From Streptomyces sp. CHD11 (lineage in GTDB: Bacteria; Actinomycetota; Actinomycetes; Streptomycetales; Streptomycetaceae), in NCBI RefSeq assembly GCF_018638295.1, contig NZ_JABTTS010000007.1, positions 85,439-149,438 of the forward strand: DNA of 64,000 nucleotides. The letters are read 5' to 3'. The notes below the pieces were generated by a model, which saw only the letters and a list, made by a program, of their open reading frames with translations, ran no database searches and was not told the DNA's origin. Shown here piece by piece: positions 1-10,533 of this stretch. The translations under genes were made by a program, and so were the position numbers. Positions within the stretch are counted from its first letter, which is position 1. Every line of letters starts with the position of its first letter.

Positions 1-1
1 C

Positions 2-736
2 CCGCAGTCCCACATCGACCTGGACGACCCCGCGTACCTCTCCTTCGAGTACCAGCGCCGGTTCGGCCATGTCACCGATCTCGCCGCACCGCCCGGAAAG
101 CCGCTGCGGGCCGTGCACCTCGGCGGCGGCGCGTTCACCCTCGCCCGGTACGTCGCGGCCACCCGCCCCCGCTCCACCCAGCAGGTCGTCGAGCGGGACG
201 CGGCGCTGGTGCGACTGGTGCGGCGGGAACTGCCGTTGGACGCCAGGGCGCGCATACGGGTGCGTTCGGCGGACGCCCGCGAAGGGCTCGCCAAGGTGCC
301 GGACGGCTGGGCCGGACTCGTCGTCGCCGATGTCTTCAGCGGGGCCCGCACCCCCGCCCATCTGACCTCGGCCGAGTTCCTCGACGAGGTCCGCAGGGCG
401 CTCGCCCCCGGCGGGGTCTACACCGCCAATCTCGCCGACGGGCCGCCGCTCGCGCATCTGCGCGGTCAGATCGCCACCGCCGCCGCGCGGTTCGGGGAAC
501 TCGCGCTGATCGCGGACGCCGCGGTGCTGCGCGGCAAGCGTTTCGGCAACGCCGTCCTGGTCGCCTCCGACGCACCCCTGCCGGTCGCCGAACTGACCCG
601 CCGTGCCGCCTCCGATCCGCAACCGGGCCGGGTCCTGCACGGCCGGGAACTTCTCGACTTCACCGGCGGGGCGAACCCGGTGACGGATGCCGCAGCGGTC
701 GCGTCACCGGCACCGCCCGCGTCCGTCTTCCGCTGA
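2..736 (+). CDS. Spermidine synthase-like methyltransferase-fold protein (5' truncated by window edge)
   Basis: The frame is open from the first base and reads PQSHIDLDDPAYLSFEY near the edge, a phrase typical of the spermidine synthase-like proteins of actinobacteria. The Rossmann-type glycine motif HLGGGAFTLARYV and the later segment DGWAGLVVADVFSGA with LTSAEFLDEVRRALAPGGV fit a class I SAM/decarboxy-SAM-binding fold. The TGA stop is at 734-736. True polyamine biosynthesis is uncertain, because many Streptomyces members of this family are annotated as fused or stand-alone spermidine synthases without biochemical proof. The start lies outside the window, so N-terminal domains (for example a membrane part) cannot be excluded. 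Confidence 0.8.
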   Translation, partial: PQSHIDLDDPAYLSFEYQRRFGHVTDLAAPPGKPLRAVHLGGGAFTLARYVAATRPRSTQQVVERDAALVRLVRRELPLDARARIRVRSADAREGLAKVPDGWAGLVVADVFSGARTPAHLTSAEFLDEVRRALAPGGVYTANLADGPPLAHLRGQIATAAARFGELALIADAAVLRGKRFGNAVLVASDAPLPVAELTRRAASDPQPGRVLHGRELLDFTGGANPVTDAAAVASPAPPASVFR

Positions 737-823
737 GACCGCGTTCCGTTTCCGCCGGTGACCGACGCGAACGCCGCCGACCGACGCGAACGCCGCCGCC
801 ACGGTCCCGTCGGCGACGGCGGC

Positions 824-1402
824 TCAGTACGTTCCGATCTCCACCCGCGGCGGGCCGTCGTGCCAGGTGCAGAAGACCGACACCCGGTCCGCGCCCGCCG
901 AGAACTCCACCCGGATCCACGTCTCCGTCTTCCACACCTGCATCGACCAGCCGGCCCCCGGGGTCGCCGACACCAGTGAAGCGGACGTCTCTCCGAGGTC
1001 GAAGACCGCCCGGCCGCCCTTGGTGTCATAGCCCTTGACCTCACCGGAGGCCGCCGGAGGGGGCGGGGCGGGGGGCTTCGCGGGCGCGGTGGTCCGGGAG
1101 GACTCCGGCTCCGGCTTCCGGGACGGGGCGTCGGGCCCGGCCGACGGCTCGCGCGACTGCTCCGCGTCCTTCGAGGATGCCGGGGACGGCCGCCGCGTCG
1201 ACGACGACAGCGCCTGCGACTTCTCGTCGTCCGAGCCGTCCGAGCCGTCCGCGTCATCGTGGCCCGCCGCCGCGATGGGCAGGGCGCGGGGCGGGTCGTA
1301 GGCGGTGCCCTCCATCACGGTGCTGACACCCCACCACGACAGTGTGACCGCCGCGCCCGTGGCGAGCAGCCAGGCCAGTACGTGTACGAGTCCTCTGCGC
1401 AT
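824..1402 (-). CDS. Membrane-anchored protein of unknown function
   Basis: Reading from the ATG at 1402 gives about 192 residues. There is one N-terminal hydrophobic segment (residues about 6-28, RGLVHVLAWLLATGAAVTLS), then a long Ser/Pro/Glu-rich low-complexity stretch, then a compact C-terminal domain of about 70 residues (GYDTKGGRAVFDLGE to the end) rich in Trp and Val. The frame stays open upstream to 1519, but the ATG at 1402 directly precedes the signal-anchor and is the better start. It is divergent from the two-component pair starting at 1513, so it could share a promoter with, or be controlled by, that pair. I recognise no named domain. A cell-surface domain held on a flexible stalk is inferred from the layout only. 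Confidence 0.7.
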   Translation of the reverse strand: MRRGLVHVLAWLLATGAAVTLSWWGVSTVMEGTAYDPPRALPIAAAGHDDADGSDGSDDEKSQALSSSTRRPSPASSKDAEQSREPSAGPDAPSRKPEPESSRTTAPAKPPAPPPPAASGEVKGYDTKGGRAVFDLGETSASLVSATPGAGWSMQVWKTETWIRVEFSAGADRVSVFCTWHDGPPRVEIGTY

Positions 1403-1512
1403 CGTCGGCCCATACTGCCCCACGAGCCCCGCGGGTGTCGTGCCCGCGGAGGTATCCGGAGTTGTCCACAGGCCCCGGCGGACCTCGCCCGGCGTGGCGT
1501 ACGGTGCCGCCC

Positions 1513-2250
1513 ATGGCAAGTGTTCTCGTGGTCGAGGACGACCCGTTCGTCCGCTCGGCGCTGATCCGGCAGCTTACCGACGCCTCGCACACCGTGCGCA
1601 GTGTGGGCACGGCGCTCGAGGCGCTGCGCGAGGTCGCCCACATCCGTTTCGACGTGGTCGTGCTGGACCTCGGGCTGCCCGATCTCGACGGCTCCGAGGC
1701 GCTGAAGATGCTGCGCGGCATCACCGATGTCCCGGTGATCGTCGCCACCGCCCGGGACGACGAGACGGAGGTCGTACGGCTGTTGAACGCCGGCGCGGAC
1801 GACTACCTGACCAAGCCGTTCTCGGTGGAACACCTGTCGGCCCGGATGGCGGCCGTGCTGCGCCGCGCCCGCTCCGGCGGCGGTGAGAGCGCTCCCTCGC
1901 CGGTGATCCGGGTCGGCGGACTGACCGTGGACCCGCTGCGCCGCCAGGCCGAACTGGACGGCGCCCGGCTTGACCTGACCCGCCGTGAGTTCGACCTGCT
2001 CGCCTTCCTCGCCGGACGGCCCGGCGTGGTCGTCGCCCGCAAGGAACTGCTCGCCGAGGTGTGGCAGCAGTCCTACGGCGACGACCAGACCATAGACGTC
2101 CATCTGTCCTGGCTGCGCCGGAAGCTGGGGGAGACCGCCGCCCGGCCCCGCTATCTGCACACCCTGCGCGGTGTCGGCGTGAAGCTGGAGCCGCCCGCCG
2201 CACAGACGCCGCAGGCGCCGGGGATGCCCGGAGCGGAGCCGCCGCGATGA
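1513..2250 (+). CDS. OmpR/PhoB-family response regulator
   Basis: 245 residues. The receiver domain has the acidic pair in VVEDDPF, the phospho-acceptor Asp at about residue 52 (VVLDLGLPD) and the conserved Lys in DYLTKPFSVEHL. The C-terminal winged-helix DNA-binding domain carries LTRREFDLLAFLAGRPG and TIDVHLSWLRRKLG, as in OmpR-type regulators. The frame is open from 1435, but ATG 1513 starts exactly at the receiver (MASVLVVEDD). Its TGA overlaps the ATG of the sensor kinase (ATGA at 2247-2250), so the two are translationally coupled and form a cognate pair. The signal and regulon are not visible. The divergent membrane protein at 824-1402 is a plausible target. Confidence 0.95.
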   Translation: MASVLVVEDDPFVRSALIRQLTDASHTVRSVGTALEALREVAHIRFDVVVLDLGLPDLDGSEALKMLRGITDVPVIVATARDDETEVVRLLNAGADDYLTKPFSVEHLSARMAAVLRRARSGGGESAPSPVIRVGGLTVDPLRRQAELDGARLDLTRREFDLLAFLAGRPGVVVARKELLAEVWQQSYGDDQTIDVHLSWLRRKLGETAARPRYLHTLRGVGVKLEPPAAQTPQAPGMPGAEPPR

Positions 2251-3656
2251 GGTGGGCCCTGGTCAAGGTGTCGCTGGCGGTGACCGCGATGGTCGTGGTG
2301 GCCTTCGCGGTGCCGCTCGGTCTGGTCATCCGGGAGATGGCCCGCGACCGCGCCTTCTCCAATGCCGAGCGGGAGGCGGCGGCCGTCGCCCCCGCGCTGT
2401 CCATCACCACCGACCGCGACCAGCTCGAACGCGTCGTCGCGTCCACCGGATCCGACACCGGCATGGCCGTGCACATACCGGCCGAGGAGGGCAGCGAGGC
2501 CCTCGAGATGGGGCGCCGGCGGGCCGCCCCCGAGGACATCGCGGCCGTGCGGGAGCTGGGCCGCGCCTCCACCTCCACCGTGTCCGGCGGTTCGACGCTG
2601 CTCCAGCCGGTCGCGCTCAGCAGCGGCGAGATCGCCGTGGTCGAGGTGTTCGTCCCCGAGTCCGAGGTCACCAACGGAGTCGGTACGGCCTGGGCGGTGC
2701 TCGCCGCCGTCGGGGTCGCGCTGATCCTCGGCTCGGTCGCGGTCGCCGACCGGCTGGGCGTGCGGATGGTGCGGCCCGCGCAGCGGCTGGTCGAGGGGGC
2801 GCACGAACTGGGGGAGGGGAAGCTGGGCGCGCGGGTCCGGGAGACGGGGCCGACCGAACTGCGGCTGGCGGCAGTGGCGTTCAACTCCATGGCCGACCAG
2901 GTTGTCCAACTCCTGGCCAACGAGCGGGAGCTGGCCGCCGACCTCTCCCACCGGCTGCGGACACCGCTGACCGTGCTGCGGCTCAACGCCGCATCCCTCG
3001 GCGAGGGTCCGGCCGCCGAGCAGACCCGGGCGGCGGTCGAGCAGCTGGAGCGCGAGGTGGACACCATCATCCGCACCGCCCGCGACGCCAAGCCGCAGAC
3101 GGCCGCCGCGGGGCCCGGCGCGGGGTGCGACGCGGCCGAGGTGATCCGCGAGCGGATGGAGTTCTGGTCGGCGCTCGCCGAGGACGAGGGCCGTAAATGG
3201 CGGATGGCCGGCGCCGACCGGCCGGTGCGCATACCCGTGGCCCGCTCCGACCTGGCCGCCGCCCTCGACGCGCTGCTCGGGAACGTCTTCCGGCACACCG
3301 CCGAGGGCACCGCGTTCGCGGTCGACGTGCACAACGGCGAGGACGCGGTGATCGTGCTGGTCTCCGACGCGGGCCCCGGCATACCCGACCCCGACGCGGC
3401 GATGGCCCGCGGCAAGGGCTCCGGCAGCGACGGCTCGACCGGGCTCGGCCTGGACATCGTGCGCCGGCTCGCCGAGGCCACCGGCGGGGACGTACGGATC
3501 GGCTCGTCGGTGCTCGGCGGGACCGAGGTGCGCATCTGGATCCAGCTCGACCCGCGCGAGCGGTCACCCCGGCGGCGCGGGCACCGGGGGACCGTGCGAC
3601 GGCGCAGACCTGGCCGGCTGGGCGTGTCCTTCAACCGGTCCCGATCCCTTCCTTGA
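2247..3656 (+). CDS. Two-component sensor histidine kinase
   Basis: 469 residues from the ATG that overlaps the regulator stop. A first membrane helix spans residues about 6-27, an extracytoplasmic loop about 30-142, and a second helix about 145-167. HAMP linker, HisKA and HATPase_c domains follow. Visible kinase boxes are the H box LSHRLRTPL with the phospho-accepting His at residue 235, the N box LLGNVFRHT, the G1 box DAGPGIPD and the G2 box STGLGLDIV. The sensor loop is short and has no recognisable ligand domain, so the stimulus is unknown. The C-terminal tail after the kinase (RERSPRRRGHRG and on) is basic and poorly ordered. A strong hairpin at 3746-3789 follows at some distance. Confidence 0.95.
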   Translation: MRWALVKVSLAVTAMVVVAFAVPLGLVIREMARDRAFSNAEREAAAVAPALSITTDRDQLERVVASTGSDTGMAVHIPAEEGSEALEMGRRRAAPEDIAAVRELGRASTSTVSGGSTLLQPVALSSGEIAVVEVFVPESEVTNGVGTAWAVLAAVGVALILGSVAVADRLGVRMVRPAQRLVEGAHELGEGKLGARVRETGPTELRLAAVAFNSMADQVVQLLANERELAADLSHRLRTPLTVLRLNAASLGEGPAAEQTRAAVEQLEREVDTIIRTARDAKPQTAAAGPGAGCDAAEVIRERMEFWSALAEDEGRKWRMAGADRPVRIPVARSDLAAALDALLGNVFRHTAEGTAFAVDVHNGEDAVIVLVSDAGPGIPDPDAAMARGKGSGSDGSTGLGLDIVRRLAEATGGDVRIGSSVLGGTEVRIWIQLDPRERSPRRRGHRGTVRRRRPGRLGVSFNRSRSLP

Positions 3657-3976
3657 GCGCACCCCGGGATCACCGGCCGTCTCCCGGAGGCAGGCTGACC
3701 GCCGGGAACCGGTGCGGCGACGAGCCGTCACGAAGAACGGCGATGCGGGTGCCCCGGCCGGTCCACTCCCCACCCGGCCGGGGCACCCGTGCGTCCGGTG
3801 GCAGCCGGACACGCGGACGGGGCGGCGCGGCACTCCCCCGGGCGAGCAGGGCAGGGCGGCCCGGACAGGCGGACGGGGCGCGGCACCCCCCCCAGGGCAC
3901 CGCGCCCCGCCCCCCGTACCCGCGTCCCCCGTCCTCCGGACCCGGAGCAGGTCAGGTGCTCCGGATCCGAAGCGGA
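3657..3976. other. Convergent intergenic region between kinase and bglC
   Basis: No convincing gene. Open frames here are high-GC shadows without a ribosome-binding site or recognisable protein. The only clear element is the long hairpin at 3746-3789. Confidence 0.6.
3746..3789. terminator. Bidirectional hairpin terminator candidate
   Basis: Perfect 16-bp inverted repeat (CGGGTGCCCCGGCCGG at 3746-3761 and its complement at 3774-3789) with a 12-nt loop, lying between the convergent kinase and bglC genes. It has no U-tract, as is usual for Streptomyces hairpin terminators. Confidence 0.75.
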
Positions 3977-5415
<1,439 letters not shown>

Positions 5416-5416
<1 letters not shown>

Positions 5417-5429
5417 GGAAGCGCTCCCA
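5416..5429. promoter_or_regulatory. CebR operator overlapping bglC start
   Basis: TGGAAGCGCTCCCA on the + strand (TGGGAGCGCTTCCA on the gene strand), one mismatch from the perfect palindrome in front of cebE. Its last base is the A of the bglC ATG, and its GGGAG half is positioned as the ribosome-binding site. Confidence 0.85.
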
Positions 5430-5552
5430 TAGATGGTCGTGGAGGACCGACGGATACGTGAGACGGACCACTGCGCAAGGCAGGGGAAGGTGAGGGAGGG
5501 GCCGGGGCGGCGGTGACCCGGCCCCCGCGACACATACGGGGACGAGTGGACG

Positions 5553-6464
5553 TCAGCCCTTGACGGCGCCCTGCATGATGCCGCCCACGATCTGCTTGCC
5601 GAAGATCGCGAAGACCAGCAGCAGGGGCAGCGTGCCCAGCAGCGCACCCGCCATGATCAGGGACTGGTCCGGGGTGAAACCGCGGCCCAGGCCCGCTACC
5701 GCGACCTGCACGGTCGGATTGCCGGTCTGGGTCAGCACCAGGAACGGCCACAGGAAGTCGTTCCAGGCCTGCACGAACATCAGCATGCCGAGCACGGCCA
5801 TCGCCGGCCGCGCGGCCGGGAACACCACGTGCCAGATCACCCGCCAGCTGCCCGCGCCGTCCACCCGCGCGGCCTCGATCACCTCGTCCGGCAGCGCCTG
5901 GATCAGGTACTGCCGCATGAAGAACACGCCGAACGCGCTCACCAGCGACGGGAAGATGACGGCCTGCAACTGGTCGGTCCAGTCGAGCTTGGCGACCACC
6001 ATGTACAGGGGAATGATGCTGAGCTGCGGCGGGATCATCATGGTGCCGATGACGATCAGCATCAGCATGTTGCGCCCCTTGAAGCGCAGTTTGGCGAAGG
6101 CGAACCCGGCGATCGTCGACAGCACGACGATGGTCACGGCGGAGGTGCCGGCCACGATCGTGGTGTTGAGGAACGCCTCACCGAGGTTGGCCTCGGTCCA
6201 GGCGATCTCCAGGTTCTTGAACAGGTTGGAGCCGAACCAGAACGGCGGCGGGGTGTCCGCCAGGCGCTGGTTGTCCCGGGACGCGGCGACCGCGGTCCAG
6301 AACAGCGGGAACAGCGACACGAGCGTGAACACGATCAGGATCGCGTACGCGATCGGACCGCCGTGCAGCGTGCCTCCCGCCCGCGCGGACTTCGGCAGAC
6401 GCGGACGCTTCTGCTTGGTGGCGGGCGTGTTGTCGGGGGGCGTCACAGTCGTCGTCACGGCCAC
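5553..6464 (-). CDS. cebG: ABC sugar transporter permease CebG
   Basis: 303 residues with six predicted membrane helices, the first at about 33-55. The permease EAA loop reads [20 protein letters not shown], the contact site for the shared ATPase MsiK, which is encoded elsewhere in Streptomyces. It is the MalG-type second permease of the CUT1 cello-oligosaccharide importer. The start lies only a few bases after the cebF stop (6471), so it is co-transcribed. No ATPase gene is present in this cluster, as known for ceb operons. Confidence 0.95.
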   Translation of the reverse strand: MAVTTTVTPPDNTPATKQKRPRLPKSARAGGTLHGGPIAYAILIVFTLVSLFPLFWTAVAASRDNQRLADTPPPFWFGSNLFKNLEIAWTEANLGEAFLNTTIVAGTSAVTIVVLSTIAGFAFAKLRFKGRNMLMLIVIGTMMIPPQLSIIPLYMVVAKLDWTDQLQAVIFPSLVSAFGVFFMRQYLIQALPDEVIEAARVDGAGSWRVIWHVVFPAARPAMAVLGMLMFVQAWNDFLWPFLVLTQTGNPTVQVAVAGLGRGFTPDQSLIMAGALLGTLPLLLVFAIFGKQIVGGIMQGAVKG

Positions 6465-6470
6465 AACTCC

Positions 6471-7481
6471 TTAACTGCTGGCGCGCAGCCGGCGCGAGAT
6501 GACGTGGTTGATGATGCCGATGACGATCAGGATCGCGAACATCGTCCAGGCGATCGCCGAGGCGCGTCCCAGGTGCTGGTTCACCCAGCCCTGCTCGTAC
6601 AGGTACAGGCCGAGCGTCTGGAACTGGTGCTCCGCGCCGCCGGACGCCCCCTTGTTGGGATCGAACAGCAGCGGCTCACCGAAGAGCTGGCTGGCACCGA
6701 TCGTCGAGACGACCACCGTGAACAGGATGGTCGGGCGCAGCGACGGCAGCGTCACGTGCAGGAACTGCTTCCAGCGGCTGGCGCCGTCCAGCGCCGCCGA
6801 CTCGTACAGGTCCTGCGGGATCGCCTGCATCGCGGCCAGGTAGATCAGCGCGTTGTAGCCGGTCCAGCGCCAGATGACGATGCTCGAGACGGCGAACTGG
6901 CCGGGCCACTTGTCGTCCTGCCAGCCGATCGGATCAATGCCGACGAGGTCCAGCGCCCAGTTGATCATGCCGTAGTCACGCCCGTAGAGCAGTACGAACA
7001 CCAGGGTGGCGGCGGCGATCGAGGTGGCGTACGGGGCGAGCATCGCGACCCGGTAGAAGGTCGAGGCGCGCAGCTTGTAGTTGAGGATGTGGGCGATGCC
7101 CATGGCCATCATCAGCTGCGGGACCGTCGAGATGAGGCCGATGGTCACCGTGTTCTGCGCGGCGTTCCAGAAGAAGTCGTCGTCGAAGATCCGGGTGTAG
7201 TTCCTCAGCCCGACCCAGTCCATGTCGGTCGGGGCGGTCAGCTCCACCTGGTGCAGCGAGGCCCAGCCCGTGTAGATCAGCGGGAACAGGCCGAAGGCGG
7301 CGAACAGCAGGAAGAACGGCGCGACGAACGTGTACGGGCTCCAGCGTGCGTCGCGCTGCCAGCGGCGGGACTGCTTCGCCCGGCGCTTCGCTTCCTTGTC
7401 GGGCGAGGAGCCGCCGGGCGGACGGCCCGGGGCCGCGCCCCCCTTGACGGGGGACGCGGCGGAGTCGGAGCGGGTGGCCAT
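6471..7481 (-). CDS. cebF: ABC sugar transporter permease CebF
   Basis: About 336 residues, a MalF-type permease of the CUT1 family. It has a basic cytoplasmic N-terminus (DKEAKRRAKQSRRWQRDA), six membrane helices and the EAA motif YESAALDGASRWKQFLHVTL. Two starts are possible: ATG 7481 (MATRSDSAAS) or GTG 7490, whose GTGA overlaps the cebE stop. Neither has a clear ribosome-binding site, so translational coupling to cebE is likely in either case. With cebG it forms the membrane channel for cellobiose/cellotriose. Confidence 0.94.
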   Translation of the reverse strand: MATRSDSAASPVKGGAAPGRPPGGSSPDKEAKRRAKQSRRWQRDARWSPYTFVAPFFLLFAAFGLFPLIYTGWASLHQVELTAPTDMDWVGLRNYTRIFDDDFFWNAAQNTVTIGLISTVPQLMMAMGIAHILNYKLRASTFYRVAMLAPYATSIAAATLVFVLLYGRDYGMINWALDLVGIDPIGWQDDKWPGQFAVSSIVIWRWTGYNALIYLAAMQAIPQDLYESAALDGASRWKQFLHVTLPSLRPTILFTVVVSTIGASQLFGEPLLFDPNKGASGGAEHQFQTLGLYLYEQGWVNQHLGRASAIAWTMFAILIVIGIINHVISRRLRASS

Positions 7482-7486
7482 TCGGG

Positions 7487-8845
7487 TCACTTGTCCAGGT
7501 TGTTGTCGATGGTCTTGGTGGCCGTGTCCCAGGCCTCCTTGGCGGACTTGCCCTTCGTCACCAGGATGACGCCGTTGTCCGTCAGGCCCTGCTGGATGAT
7601 CTGGTCCTTCGGGCCGATGACCTGGACCGGGATCTGCTTGGCGGCCTCGGAGAAGATCGTGCCGATCGGGGTGTCACCGGTCATCTCGTTCTTCGCACCG
7701 GTCACCTCGGCGCTCTCGTACGCGGCCGGGGCGCTCGGGAAGCTGCCCTGCACCTTGAACAGCTTCGCCTGCTGCTCGGGCGCGGTCAGCCAGGCCACCA
7801 GCTTCTGCGCCTCCTCGACGTTCTTGCCGCTCTTCGGCACGCCGAGGAAGGAGCCGCCCCAGTTGCCGGACTTCGGCGCGACGGCCACGTCCCACTTGCC
7901 GGCGGAGTCCGGCTGCGACTTGCCCTTGATGTAGCCGAGCATCCACGGCGGGCAGGCGACGGTGGCGAACTTGCTCTTGGCGATGGTCGTGTCCCAGGCC
8001 GGCTGGAACTGCGTCTGCGACTGGACCAGGCCCTTCTCGGCGGCCTCCGCGGTCAGGTCGAAGGCGTCCTTGACGGCCGGGTTGGTCTTGTAGATGACCT
8101 CGCCGGAGGCGTCGTAGAACTTCTCCTCCTCACTGCTGAGGACGGCGTTGAGCAGGCCGCCGGGGGAGTCCATGAAGACGGTGTCCTCGCCGGCCGCCTT
8201 CTTGTACTTCTCGCCGGTCGCGATGAACTTGTTCCAGTCGCCGGCCCACAGCTTGCCGACCTCCTCGCGGTCGGCCGGCAGGCCGGCCTTCTCGAAGAGG
8301 TCCTTGCGGTAGCAGATGGCCATCGGGCCGACGTCCGTGCCGAGACCGATCGTCTGGCCGTCCTTGGTGGTGGCCTGCTCCCACTTCCAGGGCAGCCAGC
8401 CGTCCTTCTTGACGCCCTCGACCTTGGACATGTCCGCGAACTTGTCCGCCTGGGTGCCGACCACCTCGGCGATGTTGGCGACCTCGATCGCCTGGACGTC
8501 CATCAGGCCGCTGTTGGTGGTCAGGTGGTTGACGAGCGCCGGGTAGTAGTTCTCGTTGCGCTCGATCACGTTCTCTTCGATGTTGATGTCGGGGTTGAGC
8601 TTCTCGTACTCGTCGTAGAGTCCGGCTTCCTTGAAGCCCATGGTGCCGAAGAGCCCCAGGGTGATCGTGGTCTTGCCCTCGCCGCCGCCCGACGAGGATT
8701 CGGAGTCGTCTCCGCCGTCGTCGGCACAGCCGGCCAGCAGCCCGGTGCCCAGCGACACCACAGCCGCGATGGCCAGTGCCTTGCGGGCGATGGGCTTCCC
8801 CCCGCCCGACCGCTGACGGGAGAAGGGGAGGGTACGTGCTCGCAT
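7487..8845 (-). CDS. cebE: Cello-oligosaccharide-binding lipoprotein CebE
   Basis: 452 residues. It has a basic N-terminus, a hydrophobic stretch and the lipobox LLAGC with the lipidated Cys at residue about 40, followed by an acidic/serine linker and a bacterial extracellular solute-binding family 1 domain. The frame is open to 9019, but ATG 8845 is preceded by a strong AGGAGG at the right distance and begins the signal peptide. It is the first gene of the cebEFG-bglC unit, with a perfect CebR palindrome about 115 bp upstream (8962-8975). It captures cellobiose/cellotriose outside the membrane for CebF/CebG. Confidence 0.96.
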   Translation of the reverse strand: MRARTLPFSRQRSGGGKPIARKALAIAAVVSLGTGLLAGCADDGGDDSESSSGGGEGKTTITLGLFGTMGFKEAGLYDEYEKLNPDINIEENVIERNENYYPALVNHLTTNSGLMDVQAIEVANIAEVVGTQADKFADMSKVEGVKKDGWLPWKWEQATTKDGQTIGLGTDVGPMAICYRKDLFEKAGLPADREEVGKLWAGDWNKFIATGEKYKKAAGEDTVFMDSPGGLLNAVLSSEEEKFYDASGEVIYKTNPAVKDAFDLTAEAAEKGLVQSQTQFQPAWDTTIAKSKFATVACPPWMLGYIKGKSQPDSAGKWDVAVAPKSGNWGGSFLGVPKSGKNVEEAQKLVAWLTAPEQQAKLFKVQGSFPSAPAAYESAEVTGAKNEMTGDTPIGTIFSEAAKQIPVQVIGPKDQIIQQGLTDNGVILVTKGKSAKEAWDTATKTIDNNLDK

Positions 8846-9187
8846 TGCGTCCTCCTGTTGCCCTGACGTGCCGACCCCCCGGCCAACGGCGTTGTTGGAC
8901 CGTATTCTGCGCGTTGCGGCTCGGGCGGGGAACGTGCGGGTTGTGTATGTGTCAGGTACCGTGGGAGCGCTCCCACATGTGATGTGTTGAAGAGTCGCGG
9001 GTCCGGGCGGGGGTGTCAAGGGAGCAGACGAGGCAAAGTGCGTTCAGTTATCTGCCTGTTAACTTGCCGCCGCGGTCCCCCGTTCGGAACCTCGCGGTCC
9101 GCTCGCCGGCCTTCCGGTGGCGGTCACCGCCTTCACCGGGGCTGTTACATTCCAGGCCAGCGTGACATACGAAGGAAGGCGGAGCCG
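8846..9187. promoter_or_regulatory. cebE/cebR divergent control region
   Basis: 342 bp between divergent cebE and cebR. It holds one perfect CebR box at 8962-8975 and the AGGAGG of cebE next to 8845. I see no second box near cebR and no small gene. Confidence 0.8.
8962..8975. promoter_or_regulatory. CebR operator of the cebEFG operon
   Basis: Perfect 14-bp palindrome TGGGAGCGCTCCCA, extended to 16 bp by flanking G and C (8961-8976). It is the established consensus bound by CebR in Streptomyces and released by cellobiose/cellotriose. Confidence 0.93.
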
Positions 9188-10243
9188 ATGGCAAGCCACG
9201 GAGCGCGGGGCCGAAGCGGCGGCCGACCCACCCTCGAAGAGGTGGCCGCGCGCGCCGGGGTGGGCCGGGGCACGGTTTCCCGGGTGATCAACGGCTCGCC
9301 CCGGGTGAGCGACGCCACGCGTGCCCTCGTGGAGGCGGCGGTCGCCGAACTCGGTTACGTCCCGAACACGGCCGCCCGCGCGCTGGCCGCCAACCGTACG
9401 GACGCCATCGCCCTGGTCGTGCCCGAGCCGGAGACCCGCTTCTTCGCCGAGCCGTACTTCTCCGACATCCTCCGGGGTGTCGGCGCGGCGCTCTCCGACA
9501 CCGAGATGCAGCTGCTGCTGATCTTCGCGGGCAGTGACCGGGAGCGGCAGCGGCTCGCCGACTACCTGGCCGCCCACCGGGTGGACGGGGTGCTGCTGGT
9601 CTCCGTGCACGCCGACGACCCGCTGCCGGACATGCTGTCCCGGCTGGAGATCCCCGCGGTGATCAGCGGACCCCGCTCGGCCGCGGAGACCCTCGCCTCG
9701 GTGGACTCCGACAACTACGGCGGCGCCCGTCAGGCGGTCGAGCATCTCATCGGCCGCGGCCGGCGCACCATAGCCCACATCACCGGCCGACTGGATGTGT
9801 ACGGAGCCCAGCGGCGCATCGACGGCTACCGCGAGGCGCTGAGCGAGGCGGGCCACGAGGCGGACGAGCTGCTGATCGAGCCGGGTGACTTCTCCGAGGA
9901 GGGCGGCCGGCGGGCGATGGCGGCGCTGCTGGAGCGCCGGCCGGGTCTGGACGCCGTCTTCGCCGCCTCGGACGTCACCGCGGCCGGCGCGCGTCAGGCC
10001 CTGCGGGAGGCGGGCCGCCGCATCCCCGACGACGTGGCGCTGGTCGGCTACGACGACTCGGCCATCGCCCGCCACATGGATCCGCCGCTGACCAGCGTGC
10101 GCCAGCCGATCGTGGAGATGGGCCGCGCGATGATCGACCTGCTGCTCGCCGAGGTCGCCGACCGCCGGCCGGCCGTGTCCCGCGGGCTGGAGCGGCGGCA
10201 GATGGTGCTGGCCACGGAACTGGTGGGCCGCGCGTCGTCGTGA
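9188..10243 (+). CDS. cebR: LacI-family repressor CebR
   Basis: 351 residues. The N-terminal LacI helix-turn-helix reads PTLEEVAARAGVGRGTVSRV, with the hinge at about residues 50-65 and a type I periplasmic-binding-like effector domain to the end. ATG 9188 is used because the ribosome-binding purines (GAAGGAAGGCGGAG) lie just upstream and the HTH follows directly. The frame is open further upstream but only in shadow sequence. It represses cebEFG and bglC through the two palindromes in this window. In plant-pathogenic relatives the same regulator links cello-oligosaccharides to virulence, but no toxin genes are seen here. Confidence 0.95.
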   Translation: MASHGARGRSGGRPTLEEVAARAGVGRGTVSRVINGSPRVSDATRALVEAAVAELGYVPNTAARALAANRTDAIALVVPEPETRFFAEPYFSDILRGVGAALSDTEMQLLLIFAGSDRERQRLADYLAAHRVDGVLLVSVHADDPLPDMLSRLEIPAVISGPRSAAETLASVDSDNYGGARQAVEHLIGRGRRTIAHITGRLDVYGAQRRIDGYREALSEAGHEADELLIEPGDFSEEGGRRAMAALLERRPGLDAVFAASDVTAAGARQALREAGRRIPDDVALVGYDDSAIARHMDPPLTSVRQPIVEMGRAMIDLLLAEVADRRPAVSRGLERRQMVLATELVGRASS

Positions 10244-10298
10244 CGCGCGGGATGCCCGGCGCCAGGGTGCCGGCCCGCCGCGCCCGGCGCGGGAACGA

Positions 10299-10336
10299 GT
10301 TCAGCCGGTGACCTCCGCGAAGGCCACCGGCTGAAC
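10299..10336. terminator. Hairpin terminator after cebR / tRNA-His
   Basis: Perfect 12-bp inverted repeat GTTCAGCCGGTG (10299-10310) and complement (10325-10336), lying between the convergent cebR and the tRNA gene. It can serve both. Confidence 0.8.
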
Positions 10337-10342
10337 GGTGAG

Positions 10343-10416
10343 GGTGAGTGACGGGACTTGAACCCGCGGCATCCTGGACCACAACCAGGTGCTCTACCAG
10401 CTGAGCTACACCCACC
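10343..10416 (-). tRNA. tRNA-His (anticodon GTG)
   Basis: The reverse strand folds as a cloverleaf. The acceptor stem GTGGGTG pairs with CACTCAC, the D arm is GCTCAGCTGGTAGAGC, the anticodon arm is CTGGTTGTGGTCCAG with anticodon GTG, and the T arm is GCGGGTTCAAGTCCCGT. An extra 5' G (10416) faces the discriminator C (10343), the hallmark G-1:C73 pair of histidine tRNAs. CCA is not encoded. It is downstream of orn on the same strand. Confidence 0.96.
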
Positions 10417-10533
10417 ATGGCCTTGTCGTCGAGGTCAGTGACTTCTCCGACCGGCCGAGAAAAAGTGTACAGGGTCCGAAGGGGTGCTCGCGCACGGCTT
10501 TTCGCGAGTGCCTTCCGGGGCCCTGCGATGCCG

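Noticed and set aside
10343..10416. tRNA-His as an integration site for a mobile element
   Set aside because: No integrase, no duplicated tRNA 3' end and no change of gene order were seen around it. Neighbouring genes are conserved core.
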